NCBI RefSeq assembly: GCF_018129985.1
Contig: NZ_JAFCKT010000004.1
Coordinates: 186,001 to 250,000, forward strand
Length of the DNA stretch: 64,000 nucleotides
From: Bradyrhizobium sp. SZCCT0148
Lineage (GTDB): Bacteria > Pseudomonadota > Alphaproteobacteria > Rhizobiales > Xanthobacteraceae
Direction of reading: 5' to 3'
Part shown: piece by piece, positions 53,180-62,670 of the stretch
Numbering within the stretch: the first letter of the stretch is position 1
Layout: each line of letters opens with the position of its first letter
The notes under the pieces: generated by a model
The model's input: only the letters and a program-made list of their open reading frames with translations
Database searches by the model: none
What the model was told of the DNA's origin: nothing
Translations under genes and position numbers: made by a program

Positions 53180-53830
53180 GTGACAAGCAAACCTGATCGA
53201 TCGAGACCCGGTATCCTTGCAGGGGTTGCCCTCGCGGCCATGGTCGCGTGTATGACGCACTCGGCGTTGGCCCAAGAAGTGAACAAGCGCGTTGCTGACG
53301 CCAATGCGCTTGCCACGACCGACACAACCTCGCGACCGGCGCCGCAATCGACACGGCGCTCCGTCGCTCGCGCGGAGAAGGGTCCTTACTACGTCGACTT
53401 CCGCGCCCGCACGGCCGCGAGCTGGGGCCACGCCTTCGTCTGGTACGGCAAGACCAGCGAGAAGGCGGTCGAAGTCGCCGGCCTCACGCCCGCCGGCGAC
53501 ACGTTGGCCTACGTGCTCGGCCATCTTACCTTCGTTCCCGCGGAGACCGGTGCGAGCTACGGCGACCTCGATCCGGAATATCTGACCGCGAGCTACCGCG
53601 TCTATCTCAACGAGGCCGACGCCAAGCGCGTGTTCGCTTACATCAAGAAACTTCAGGCGAACTCGCCGGTGTGGAACGCCGAGACCATGAACTGCACCGG
53701 CTTCATCGGCGACATCGCCGAGTTCATGGGCCTCGAGGTCCCCAACCGCTGGCAGCGTCCCGAAAACTTCGTCAACCGCCTGAAGGAAATGAATGGCGGC
53801 CGGCGGATGGTGCGGCTGTCGGCGGATTAG
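53180..53830 (+). CDS. Secreted hypothetical protein with His and Cys motifs
   Basis: A 216-residue protein from GTG 53180, GAGGGG upstream. Signal peptide RPGILAGVALAAMVACMTHSALAQ. The mature part has FRARTAASWGHAFVWYGKTSE, with a conserved-looking His, and later NAETMNCTGFIGDIAEFMGLEVPNRWQRP, with a Cys. The order His then Asn-Cys-Thr resembles circularly permuted papain-like folds (for example DUF4105-type periplasmic proteins), so a cysteine hydrolase is possible, but this is weak. Located 48 bases after the PIGK-repeat gene in the same direction. Confidence 0.75.
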   Translation: MTSKPDRSRPGILAGVALAAMVACMTHSALAQEVNKRVADANALATTDTTSRPAPQSTRRSVARAEKGPYYVDFRARTAASWGHAFVWYGKTSEKAVEVAGLTPAGDTLAYVLGHLTFVPAETGASYGDLDPEYLTASYRVYLNEADAKRVFAYIKKLQANSPVWNAETMNCTGFIGDIAEFMGLEVPNRWQRPENFVNRLKEMNGGRRMVRLSAD

Positions 53831-53989
53831 CTCTACCGTCATTGATGCAGGAGTGCCCTTGCGCACTTGCCGCGTCCGGCGTGATCCCCACGTCCGCCGG
53901 CAAAACACCCCGTCAAATCCGCGACCCCGCCTGTCAAGTCCCACCCGTCAAAATATTCCACTTTACCGAAATTCTGATTTAGCGTAGTT

Positions 53990-54757
53990 GCAGGTCACCT
54001 TGGCCCGAGACGAGGGGCGGATCGCGATCGTCACGAACCGCGGGCCGGGGTGCGATGGACGCGACGGCGTCGGGCGCGAGCTGCATTGCAGGGCGGGACA
54101 CCGTGAGCAAGGCACGCTTCGCGCATACGACCCGGCGTCGACAGCGTCTTCGCATGGCTTCGGGGGCGAGCACACGCCACCCCCCGGATTCCCAGCGAGG
54201 ACGTGCGCGGACGGTCAAGTCGTGTGGTCCTGACGCCCGGGGTCTGTGCGTCAAGTCCTGTGGTGGTGTGGCGGCCGACCGGTGCGCGCATCAGTCATCC
54301 GCAAGGCGACGGGGGCAATAGTGCAACGCTCCCCGAGGAGAGCACGAAATACGCCGTAAACCATCGCGCAGGGAAGGCCGGGCGTTCGGCTCACCTGTGG
54401 TCCACCCCGTGTGCATCTTTTTGCGCATGGACTTACGGGTGCCAGCCGGCGCCCGGCCTTCCCTGCGCCCTTGTCCTTGATGAGGGCAGCGCAACGAAGC
54501 AAGGCTCGGGCGGAATGCGCCGCGAGGATGCGAAGGTGTGTCTGCTGTTTGCAAGTCGGATCGAGATTGATCAGCAGATTGTGCGTCCATCCCCCGGACG
54601 CAGCGATGAGCCGGGGCCCATCTTTCGGAGCGCTCGCTGGGAATGGCTCCCGGCTCTGCGCCGCAACGCTGCGAGCTTGCAGCGCGTCCGGGACACGAGC
54701 CAGGATTGTCCACGCCACGGAATCCTCCTCTTCCCTGCATGATCGCCCTGTCCCCAC
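53990..54757. repeat. Long non-coding repeat with a 19-base-pair stem, Bradyrhizobium dispersed type
   Basis: The whole gap 53831-54850 lacks a convincing gene. From about 53990 to 54757 it resembles a dispersed sequence found in many Bradyrhizobium intergenic regions, from memory, and often mis-annotated as small ORFs. It contains a perfect 19-base inverted repeat, GCGCAGGGAAGGCCGGGCG (54366-54384) and its reverse complement (54450-54468), with a 65-base loop that has further pairing potential (GGTCCA... TGGAC). Possibly a structured RNA or a decayed mobile element. Confidence 0.6.
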
Positions 54758-54775
54758 CGCACGTCCCGCTGATAG

Positions 54776-55846
<1,071 letters not shown>

Positions 55847-55865
55847 TCAGAAGCGAGAGCAATCC

Positions 55866-56834
55866 ATGAAAGCCTACGTCTACGGTCCCAACGGCGCGGC
55901 AATCTCTGACGTCGCTCAACCAAAACCCAAGGGCACGCAAGTCCTGGTTCGCGTGCGCGCCTGCGGGCTCAACCGCGCCGACACCGGCATGCGCAAGGGC
56001 CACGCCCATGGTGCGGCCGGCGGCGCCGGCACCGTGCTGGGCATGGAATGGGCCGGCGAGGTCGCCGAACTCGGGCCGGACGCCACGGGCGTGAAGATCG
56101 GCGACCGCGTCATGGGCTCGGGAAGCGCTGCCTTTGCCGAATACACGCTCGCCGATCACGGCCGGCTGTTCCGCGCGCCCTCGAACATGAACTTCGAGGA
56201 AGCCGCCACCCTCCCCGTCGCGCTCGCGACCATGCACAACGCCGTCGTCACCGTCGGCGGCGTGCAGCCGGGCCAGAGCGTGCTGATCCAGGGCGCGAGC
56301 TCCGGCGTCGGCCTGATGGCGATGCAGATTGCACGACTCAAGGACGCCAAGCTCGTCATCGGCTCCTCGACCGATGCCACCCGCCGCGGCCGGCTGAAGG
56401 AGTACGGCGCCGACCTCGCCGTCGATTCCTCCAATCCCAAATGGGTCGACGAGGTCCTGAAGGCAACGAACGGCGAAGGCGTCGACCTCATCGTCGACCA
56501 GGTCTCGGGCAAGGTCGCGAGCCAGAACCTCGCCGCGACCAAGGTGAAGGGCCGCATCGTCAATGTCGGCAGGCTCGGCGGCACCCATGCCGATTTCAAC
56601 TTCGACCTGCATGCGGCGCGCCGCATCGACTATGTCGGCGTCACCTTCCGCACCCGCACCATCGAAGAGGTCCGCGAGATCTTCGAGGAGGTCAGAAAGG
56701 ACATCTGGGGCGCGGTCGAATCGCGAAAGCTCCAGCTGCCGATCGACCGGGTGTTCGCATTCGCCGACATCGACCAGGCGTTCGAGCACATGGAGGCGAA
56801 CAAGCATCTGGGGAAGATCGTGGTGACGATGTGA
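55866..56834 (+). CDS. Medium-chain NADPH:quinone oxidoreductase-like protein
   Basis: A 322-residue MDR superfamily enzyme. GroES-like N-terminus (VRVRACGLNRADTGMRKG), cofactor domain with SVLIQGASSGVGLMAMQIARLKDAKLVIGSS. It lacks the cysteines that bind catalytic zinc, so it should be a zinc-free quinone or enoyl reductase. It is co-directional and 19 bases after the flavoprotein gene, so probably co-transcribed. The substrate is unknown. Confidence 0.92.
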   Translation: MKAYVYGPNGAAISDVAQPKPKGTQVLVRVRACGLNRADTGMRKGHAHGAAGGAGTVLGMEWAGEVAELGPDATGVKIGDRVMGSGSAAFAEYTLADHGRLFRAPSNMNFEEAATLPVALATMHNAVVTVGGVQPGQSVLIQGASSGVGLMAMQIARLKDAKLVIGSSTDATRRGRLKEYGADLAVDSSNPKWVDEVLKATNGEGVDLIVDQVSGKVASQNLAATKVKGRIVNVGRLGGTHADFNFDLHAARRIDYVGVTFRTRTIEEVREIFEEVRKDIWGAVESRKLQLPIDRVFAFADIDQAFEHMEANKHLGKIVVTM

Positions 56835-56876
56835 GGGGGCGGTTGCGGAGCGAGAAGCGCATTGTCCTCCCTCCGC

Positions 56877-57007
56877 TCGTCACGGCCGGGCTTGACCCGG
56901 CCAGCCACGTCTTCGCCGCACGATACGAAGGACGTGAATGCCCCGGGGCTTCGCCGCGCCGAAGCGGCTTCGGCCGCGCAGGCAGGACAAGCCCTGGCAT
57001 GACGGAG
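56877..57007. repeat. Inverted-repeat intergenic element of Bradyrhizobium type
   Basis: Left end CGTCACGGCCGGGCTTGACC, right end ending CAAGCCCTGGCATGACG, with an inner pair CACGTCTTCG / CGAAGGACGTG. It fills most of the 295-base gap before the cation transporter. An inserted GC-rich palindrome (CTTCGCCGCGCCGAAGCGG) lies near the right arm. Confidence 0.7.
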
Positions 57008-57129
57008 TGAGTGGCGTAAGCGAGCATTCAACTAGGAAGCATTCGCAACAGTACGTTTCTGCAAATCACTCGCGACTACTCCTGTGGATCGTCACTTGAT
57101 GTCCCGCCCTATGCTGCTACATCCCCGCC

Positions 57130-58503
57130 ATGACCTCCCAGCACAATAAAACCTCAGTCGCTGCGATTTCGATCTTCGCCAGCGGCGGCATGGCGGCGGC
57201 CAAGTTCGCGGTCGGCATCGCGATCGGCTCGCTCGCGCTGATCTCCGAGGCCCTGCACTCCTCGGTCGACCTGATCGCGACCATCATCACCTGGGCGGTG
57301 GTGCGGGTCTCGGACAAGCCGGCGGACGACGAGCATCATTACGGCCATGGAAAGCTGGAGAGCATCTCAGCGCTCGGCGTTACCGCCCTGCTCTACGTGC
57401 TCGCCGGCGGCATCCTGGTCGAGGCCTACAGCCGGCTGCGCGAGGGAACCCCGCCGCCCACCATTTCGGCCGTGCCGTTCGTGGTGCTGGTGATCGACAT
57501 CGTCGTCAATCTCTGGCGCGCCCGCGCCCTGCACCGGGCCGCGCGCGAGACGCGGAGCCAGGCGCTCGCGGCCGACGCGCTGCATTTCGCCTCCGACGTG
57601 CTGGGATCTTTCGCCGTGATCATCGGACTGATCCTCGCCGCCCTCGGCTTCTGGTGGGGCGATGCCGCGGCGGCTGCGGCGGTCGCCGTGATGATCGCCC
57701 TGCTCGGCCTTCGCATGGCCGGCTCGACCGTGCAGACACTGGTCGACCGCGCCCCGGAGGGCGCGCACGAAAAGGCCACCGCCGCGATCCGGAGCGTGGC
57801 CGGCGTGATCGATATCGAGCGGCTGCGGGTGCGCATGGTCGGGGCGACCACGTTCATCGACACCATCTCCAAGGTGCCGCGGACCTATCCGATCGACCGC
57901 GTCGAGGACATCAAGCGCGACGCGCAAGCCGCTGTCGAGAAGGCATTCGGCGATACCGACCTCAGTTTCACCGCCGTTCCCGTTGCGCGCGACAACGAGA
58001 CCGTGCGTGACCGCATCATGGTGATCGCGCATAACTCCGGCCTCGCCGTCCACCACGTCACGGTGCACGATCTCGGTGGCAAGCTGATCGTCAGCATCGA
58101 TCTCGAGGTCGACGCCGGAATGCAGCTCGACGCCGCCCACGATGTCGCCAACACGCTCGAGCGCAAGATCAAGGTGGAGTTCGGCGAAGACGTCGAGGTG
58201 GACGTCCATATTGAGCCCTTGGAACCGGAACTTCCATTCGGGGTCGACGCCACGCCCGAGCGGGTGCGGATCATCGCCGATGCACTGACCGAATATGCCG
58301 CCGGCGGCGAGATCCACGACATCCACAATGTGCGCGTCCGCAACACCGACGCCGGCGAGATCGTCAACTTCCACTGCCGCGCCGCGCCGTCGATGAGCGT
58401 GATCAAGGTGCACGAGCATGTCGACGCCATCGAGCGAGCGCTGCGGCGCGCGTTCCCCAACGTGAAGCGCGTGATCAGCCACGCCGAACCACCGCGCGCG
58501 TGA
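57130..58503 (+). CDS. Cation diffusion facilitator family transporter with extended C-terminal domain
   Basis: A 457-residue inner-membrane CDF metal/proton antiporter. Six hydrophobic helices occupy the first about 210 residues. Metal site A is built from ISEALHSSVD and DALHFASDVLG, using His where YiiP has one of its Asp ligands. The cytoplasmic part is about 240 residues, twice the usual size: one standard CDF domain (DRAPEGAHEKATAAIRSVAGVIDIERLRVRMVGATTFIDTI) is followed by a second stretch that ends DVHIEPLEP and another (FGVDATPERVRIIADALTEYAAGGEIHDIHNVRVRNTDAGEIVNFHC). The cation (Zn, Fe, Co, Mn) is not determinable here. Confidence 0.93.
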   Translation: MTSQHNKTSVAAISIFASGGMAAAKFAVGIAIGSLALISEALHSSVDLIATIITWAVVRVSDKPADDEHHYGHGKLESISALGVTALLYVLAGGILVEAYSRLREGTPPPTISAVPFVVLVIDIVVNLWRARALHRAARETRSQALAADALHFASDVLGSFAVIIGLILAALGFWWGDAAAAAAVAVMIALLGLRMAGSTVQTLVDRAPEGAHEKATAAIRSVAGVIDIERLRVRMVGATTFIDTISKVPRTYPIDRVEDIKRDAQAAVEKAFGDTDLSFTAVPVARDNETVRDRIMVIAHNSGLAVHHVTVHDLGGKLIVSIDLEVDAGMQLDAAHDVANTLERKIKVEFGEDVEVDVHIEPLEPELPFGVDATPERVRIIADALTEYAAGGEIHDIHNVRVRNTDAGEIVNFHCRAAPSMSVIKVHEHVDAIERALRRAFPNVKRVISHAEPPRA

Positions 58504-58743
58504 CGAAGCAAATGCGACGAGGAACGTGCGAGGAGCCACACGTTCTCGTTTCGGACTCCTCGCGCCCGTGCGATTGAGGACACGCGCTGCGCAAACTGCG
58601 CATTGGATAAGAATAATTTCGCGTTAACGATTCATTGACTCTCGACACCCCGCGAAATCTGGATTCAAATCGCTGTGATTCGGAAGCGATGTGGGGCTGC
58701 CTCCGAACTTCAGTTGCAAGCAGGTTTTTAGGGGGCCGAAGGC

Positions 58744-61071
58744 ATGTCGCGTGCAGACGCCGCGAACGCGTGCGTCCAATCCGATTCGATCAAAGGATTG
58801 GCGCAGTCGATCGCGAAACCTGCCTATCATCGGCTCTTGATCGCAGAGCCGGCGCTTCGTCGCGCCGTGCCGACGCTCATCATCGCCTTTCTGATCACGA
58901 TCTGCCTGGGCGCCTTCGTGCAGGTCGTCGATCAGACCCGCCAGAAGCGGCTCGTCATCCGGCACGACATCTCGGCGCTGGCCGATCTGCTCGCCGAACG
59001 CATCGACCGCCTCACCTCCGTACGGCAGGAGCGGCTCAAGAACATCGAGAGCCTGCCGACGCTGCTGCCGGATATGATCCCGTCCTGGGGCGCGCTCTCG
59101 GGCCGCCACGTCGTCGTCACCTCGGCCGGCATCGACCGTCGCGTCCTCGCCCGTATCCCGGTCGACAGCAGCCCCTCAGGCAACGACCGCCTGCTGGACG
59201 CCATCACGACGGCACAATTGCTCGCGGCGCCGACGCGCGACGGCGACGTTTCCGACATGACGCTGCCGAGCGGCAACGCCGCGATGGCGACCTCGCGGCA
59301 GATCAAGTCGCTGCCCGGCTTCGTCACCGTGATCCAAGAGCGCAACGAGCCGATCTGGGGCTCGGACGCAGCGCTCTCGGTGACGCTGTCGGCAACCACG
59401 GGCTTCGTCGTCCTGATCCTGGGCTTCGCCTTCCACTGGCAGTCCACCCGCGCCCGCGAAGGCGACCTCATCAACGACGCCGTGCGCGGCCGGATCGATA
59501 CCGCGCTCAACCGCGGCCGCTGCGGACTGTGGGACTGGGACCTGTCGCGCGGCCGGATCTTCTGGTCGCAGTCGATGTTCTCGATGCTGGGCCTCGACGG
59601 CCGCCACGAGCTCCTCACCTTCGGCGAAGTCAACGCGCTGGTGAAGTCCGACGACATCGACCTGTTCGCGATCGCCGACCAGCTCATTTCCGAGAAGATC
59701 GACCACATCGACCAGACCTTCCGCATGCAGCATGTCGACGGCCACTGGATTTGGCTTCGCGTCCGCTGCGAAAAGACGCGCGGGGCGACCGATTCCAGCG
59801 TGCACCTGATCGGGATCGCCGTCGACATCACCGAGCAGAAGAGCCTCGCCGAGCGGACGGTGGAAGCCGATCTTCGTCTGCGCGACGCGATCGAGACCAT
59901 TCCGGAAGCCTTCGTGCTGTGGGACGCCAGCGACCGCCTCGTACTCTGCAACTCGCACTTCCAGCGCCTGCACAAGCTGCCGGACAGCGCCGTCATTCCC
60001 GGCACCTCCTACGAGACCGTGCTGGAGGTCGGCCGCATGCCGGAGGTGCGCACCCGTCACAACGAGACCGCTGCCCAGGCCCCCGGCGCGCGCACCTTCG
60101 AGGCCCAGCTCGACGACGGCAGCTGGCTCCACATCAGCGAGCGCCGCACCAAGGACGGCGGCTACGTCTCGGTCGGCACCGACATCACCCGCATCAAGGA
60201 GCACGAGCAGAAGCTGGTCGACAACGATCTGCGCCTGCGCGCCACCGTCATCGACCTGAAGCGTTCGCAAGCCGCGCTGGAGCGCCAGGCGATCGAGCTC
60301 GCCGACCTCGCCGAGAAGTACCAGCGCGAGAAGACCCGCGCCGAGGAAGCCAACCAGACCAAGTCGAAATTCCTCGCCAATATGAGCCACGAGCTTCGCA
60401 CGCCGCTCAACGCCATCATCGGCTTCTCCGAGATCATGGGCTCGGGCATGTTCGGCGAGCTGGGAAGCGAGAAGTACCAGGAATACTGCCAGGACATCCT
60501 GACCAGCGGGCACTATCTGCTCGAGGTCATCAACGACATCCTCGACATGTCCAAGATCGAGGCCGGCCGCATGAAGCTCGACATGGAAGAGCTCGACCTT
60601 GCGAAGACGCTCGCGGAATCCCTGCGGGTCGTTACCGGCCGGGCCCAGGACAAGCGCCTGACGCTCGATGCCGACATCGAAACGTCGATCTCCGTCGTCG
60701 CCGACCGCCGCGCCACGAAGCAGATCATCGTCAACCTGCTCTCCAACGCGGTGAAATTCACGCCCGACGGCGGACGCATCGTGGTGCGCAGCCGGCAGCT
60801 CGAAGACCGGATCGTGCTGATGATCGCCGACACCGGCATCGGCATTGCGCCGCATTCGCTGGCGCGGCTCGGCCGCCCGTTCGAGCAGGTGGAGAGCCAG
60901 CTCACCAAGACGTATCACGGCTCCGGGCTGGGCCTCGCCATCGCCCGCTCTCTGGCGCAACTCCACGGCGGCTCGATGCGGCTGCGCTCCAGGCTCGAGG
61001 TCGGCACCGTCGTACGCGTGACCCTGCCGCGCGACGCGATCAAGGCGTCCAAGATATCGGCTGCAGCTTAG
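58744..61071 (+). CDS. PAS-domain sensor histidine kinase, orphan
   Basis: A 775-residue kinase. Two membrane spans (VPTLIIAFLITICLGAFVQVV; LSATTGFVVLILGFAFHW) flank a roughly 150-residue periplasmic domain. Two PAS domains follow: IDTALNRGRCGLWDWDLSRGRIFWSQSMFSMLG and DLRLRDAIETIPEAFVLWDASDRLVLCNSHFQ. Then a coiled linker and a HisKA domain with His549 in MSHELRTPLNAIIGFSEIMGSGMFG. The ATPase domain has NLLSNAVKFTPDGG, IADTGIGIA and GSGLGLAIARSLAQLHGG. No response regulator is adjacent, so the partner is elsewhere. FGELGSEKYQEYCQDILTSGHYLLEVINDILDMSKIEAG is typical of PleC/DivJ-type alphaproteobacterial kinases. Confidence 0.94.
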   Translation: MSRADAANACVQSDSIKGLAQSIAKPAYHRLLIAEPALRRAVPTLIIAFLITICLGAFVQVVDQTRQKRLVIRHDISALADLLAERIDRLTSVRQERLKNIESLPTLLPDMIPSWGALSGRHVVVTSAGIDRRVLARIPVDSSPSGNDRLLDAITTAQLLAAPTRDGDVSDMTLPSGNAAMATSRQIKSLPGFVTVIQERNEPIWGSDAALSVTLSATTGFVVLILGFAFHWQSTRAREGDLINDAVRGRIDTALNRGRCGLWDWDLSRGRIFWSQSMFSMLGLDGRHELLTFGEVNALVKSDDIDLFAIADQLISEKIDHIDQTFRMQHVDGHWIWLRVRCEKTRGATDSSVHLIGIAVDITEQKSLAERTVEADLRLRDAIETIPEAFVLWDASDRLVLCNSHFQRLHKLPDSAVIPGTSYETVLEVGRMPEVRTRHNETAAQAPGARTFEAQLDDGSWLHISERRTKDGGYVSVGTDITRIKEHEQKLVDNDLRLRATVIDLKRSQAALERQAIELADLAEKYQREKTRAEEANQTKSKFLANMSHELRTPLNAIIGFSEIMGSGMFGELGSEKYQEYCQDILTSGHYLLEVINDILDMSKIEAGRMKLDMEELDLAKTLAESLRVVTGRAQDKRLTLDADIETSISVVADRRATKQIIVNLLSNAVKFTPDGGRIVVRSRQLEDRIVLMIADTGIGIAPHSLARLGRPFEQVESQLTKTYHGSGLGLAIARSLAQLHGGSMRLRSRLEVGTVVRVTLPRDAIKASKISAAA

Positions 61072-61074
61072 CCC

Positions 61075-61968
61075 CTAGAGCTGCAGCGACGGCGCGACTT
61101 CGCGGGCGACATTGACCAGCGCCGCGATCAACGGCGTCATCGGATCGCGCTGCGGGATCACCATGCCGATGCTGTAATTGACGTCGGGATCGGTAATCGG
61201 GATCGAGCGTACCGTGTCGGACAGGCCGAGCGTCTCTGCAAGCTTGGCCGGCATCACGCTCGCCCACCGCCCCGTCTTCACATGCGTGAACAGCACCAGC
61301 AGCGAGTTCGAGGTCAGCGTCGGCGTCGCCTCCGCGCCGACGGAGCGCAAGGCGCGATCGATGATGCGGCGGTTCTGCATATCGGGCGTCAGCAGGCACA
61401 GCGGCACCTGCCCGACCTCCTTCCATGTCACCGTCTCGCGGTCGCCGAACATCGCATCCGGCGCGGTCAGGAGGCGATAGCTCTCATTGTAGAGCGGAAT
61501 GGTGCGCACCTTGCCGATCGGCTCGTTCTCGATATAGGTCAACCCCGCATCGACCTCGAGATTTTCCAGCAGCCCCAGCACTTCCGATGAAGTCGTCGAC
61601 CGGATGCTGAAACGCACCTCGGGATGCCGGGCGCGAAACGGTGTCGTCAATGAGGCCACCATGCCGAGCACGGTGGGGATCGCCGCGATGCGGATCTCGC
61701 CGGAGAGCTGATGCTTCAGCCCGTTGATCTCGTCGCGCATCGCCCGGGCATCGCCCACGATCCGCCGCGCCCAGTCGAGCGCGCGCTCGCCTTCCGGAGT
61801 AAACCCCTGGAAGCGCGAGCCGCGCTGGACCAGCATCACGCCGAGGATTTCCTCGAGCTGCTTGAGACTGGTCGACATCGTAGGTTGCGTCACGCCGCAG
61901 ACCTCCGCCGCGCGTCCGAAATGACGCTCCTTCGCCAGCGCCAGCAGTAATTCAAGCTTGTCGATCAA
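61075..61968 (-). CDS. LysR-type regulator divergent from formate dehydrogenase
   Basis: A 297-residue LysR regulator. The winged helix is LELLLALAKERHFGRAAEVCGVTQPTMSTSLKQLEEILGVMLVQRGSRFQGFTPEGERAL, and the periplasmic-binding-like effector domain follows (SGEIRIAAIPTVLGMVASLTTPFRARHPEVRFSIRS). It is divergent from fdsG by 225 bases, where Fds operons in other proteobacteria carry a LysR activator (often called fdsR), so control of formate dehydrogenase is likely. Its effector is unknown; formate or a related signal is a guess. Confidence 0.93.
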   Translation of the reverse strand: MIDKLELLLALAKERHFGRAAEVCGVTQPTMSTSLKQLEEILGVMLVQRGSRFQGFTPEGERALDWARRIVGDARAMRDEINGLKHQLSGEIRIAAIPTVLGMVASLTTPFRARHPEVRFSIRSTTSSEVLGLLENLEVDAGLTYIENEPIGKVRTIPLYNESYRLLTAPDAMFGDRETVTWKEVGQVPLCLLTPDMQNRRIIDRALRSVGAEATPTLTSNSLLVLFTHVKTGRWASVMPAKLAETLGLSDTVRSIPITDPDVNYSIGMVIPQRDPMTPLIAALVNVAREVAPSLQL

Positions 61969-62077
61969 GCGGGCGTCCCCTCGAATTCTGACCTGGCATG
62001 CAAACTAGCACGCCGAGCCCGCACCAACACGCGAAAAACCGGCGGCCGACCCAACCTTCATCGACGATTCGTATCGA

Positions 62078-62115
62078 GCGATTGCGCCTGCTAATCGATC
62101 GGAATTCGCAATCGC
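62078..62115. promoter_or_regulatory. Inverted repeat in the fds control region
   Basis: GCGATTGCG and CGCAATCGC, nine bases each, centres 29 bases apart, in the divergent region between the LysR gene and fdsG. Consistent with a LysR-type recognition region. Another AT-rich stretch (TTATTGATCTTCGAATGATT) lies nearer fdsG. Confidence 0.45.
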
Positions 62116-62193
62116 CGCACGGGACGGCTTTATTGATCTTCGAATGATTCCAACTAGTTTGGCCTGAGGAAACGCTCAGGTTGAGAACGAAGA

Positions 62194-62670
62194 ATGACAG
62201 CGATTTACGAACCTTGGGACGAGACGCGCGGCGCTGAAATCATCGCCGCACATGCCGACCAAGAGGGCGCGACGCTGGTCATCTTGCACGCGCTTCAGCA
62301 GGCGTTCGGCTATGTGCCGGAGGCGGCCATTCCCAAGGTGGCGCAAGCGCTCAACCTGTCGCGTGCAGAAGTTCACGGCGTCTTCACGTTCTATCATGAT
62401 TTCCGCCACAAGCCGGCCGGCCGCCACGTGCTGAAGCTCTGCCGCGCGGAGGCCTGCCAGGCTGCGGGCGGCGATGCACTGGCTGCGCGCGCCGAAGCAA
62501 AGCTCGGCGTGACGCTCGGCAGCACCACGGCCGACGACAGCGTCACGCTTGAGCCGATCTACTGCCTCGGCCTGTGCGCGACCGCGCCGTCCGCGATGCT
62601 CGATGGCCGGCTGATCGGCCGGCTCGACCAGAAGCGCCTCGATGCGTTGATCGCGGAGGCACAGCTATGA
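62194..62670 (+). CDS. fdsG: NAD-dependent formate dehydrogenase, gamma subunit
   Basis: A 158-residue NuoE-like subunit. It carries one [2Fe-2S] cluster with cysteines in KLCRAEACQAAGG and YCLGLCATAPSAM (thioredoxin-like fold), preceded by the helical lead ILHALQQAFGYVPEAAIPKVAQALNLSRAEVHGVFTFYHDFRH. In the soluble Fds enzyme it moves electrons to the FMN subunit for NAD reduction. Its stop overlaps the start of fdsB (ATGA). Confidence 0.93.
   Translation: MTAIYEPWDETRGAEIIAAHADQEGATLVILHALQQAFGYVPEAAIPKVAQALNLSRAEVHGVFTFYHDFRHKPAGRHVLKLCRAEACQAAGGDALAARAEAKLGVTLGSTTADDSVTLEPIYCLGLCATAPSAMLDGRLIGRLDQKRLDALIAEAQL

Noticed and set aside
54203..54742. Open frame of 179 codons inside the long repeat
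   Set aside because: It spans the perfect 19-base stem, has no ribosome-binding site and reads as repeat-derived sequence of the type often mis-annotated in Bradyrhizobium.
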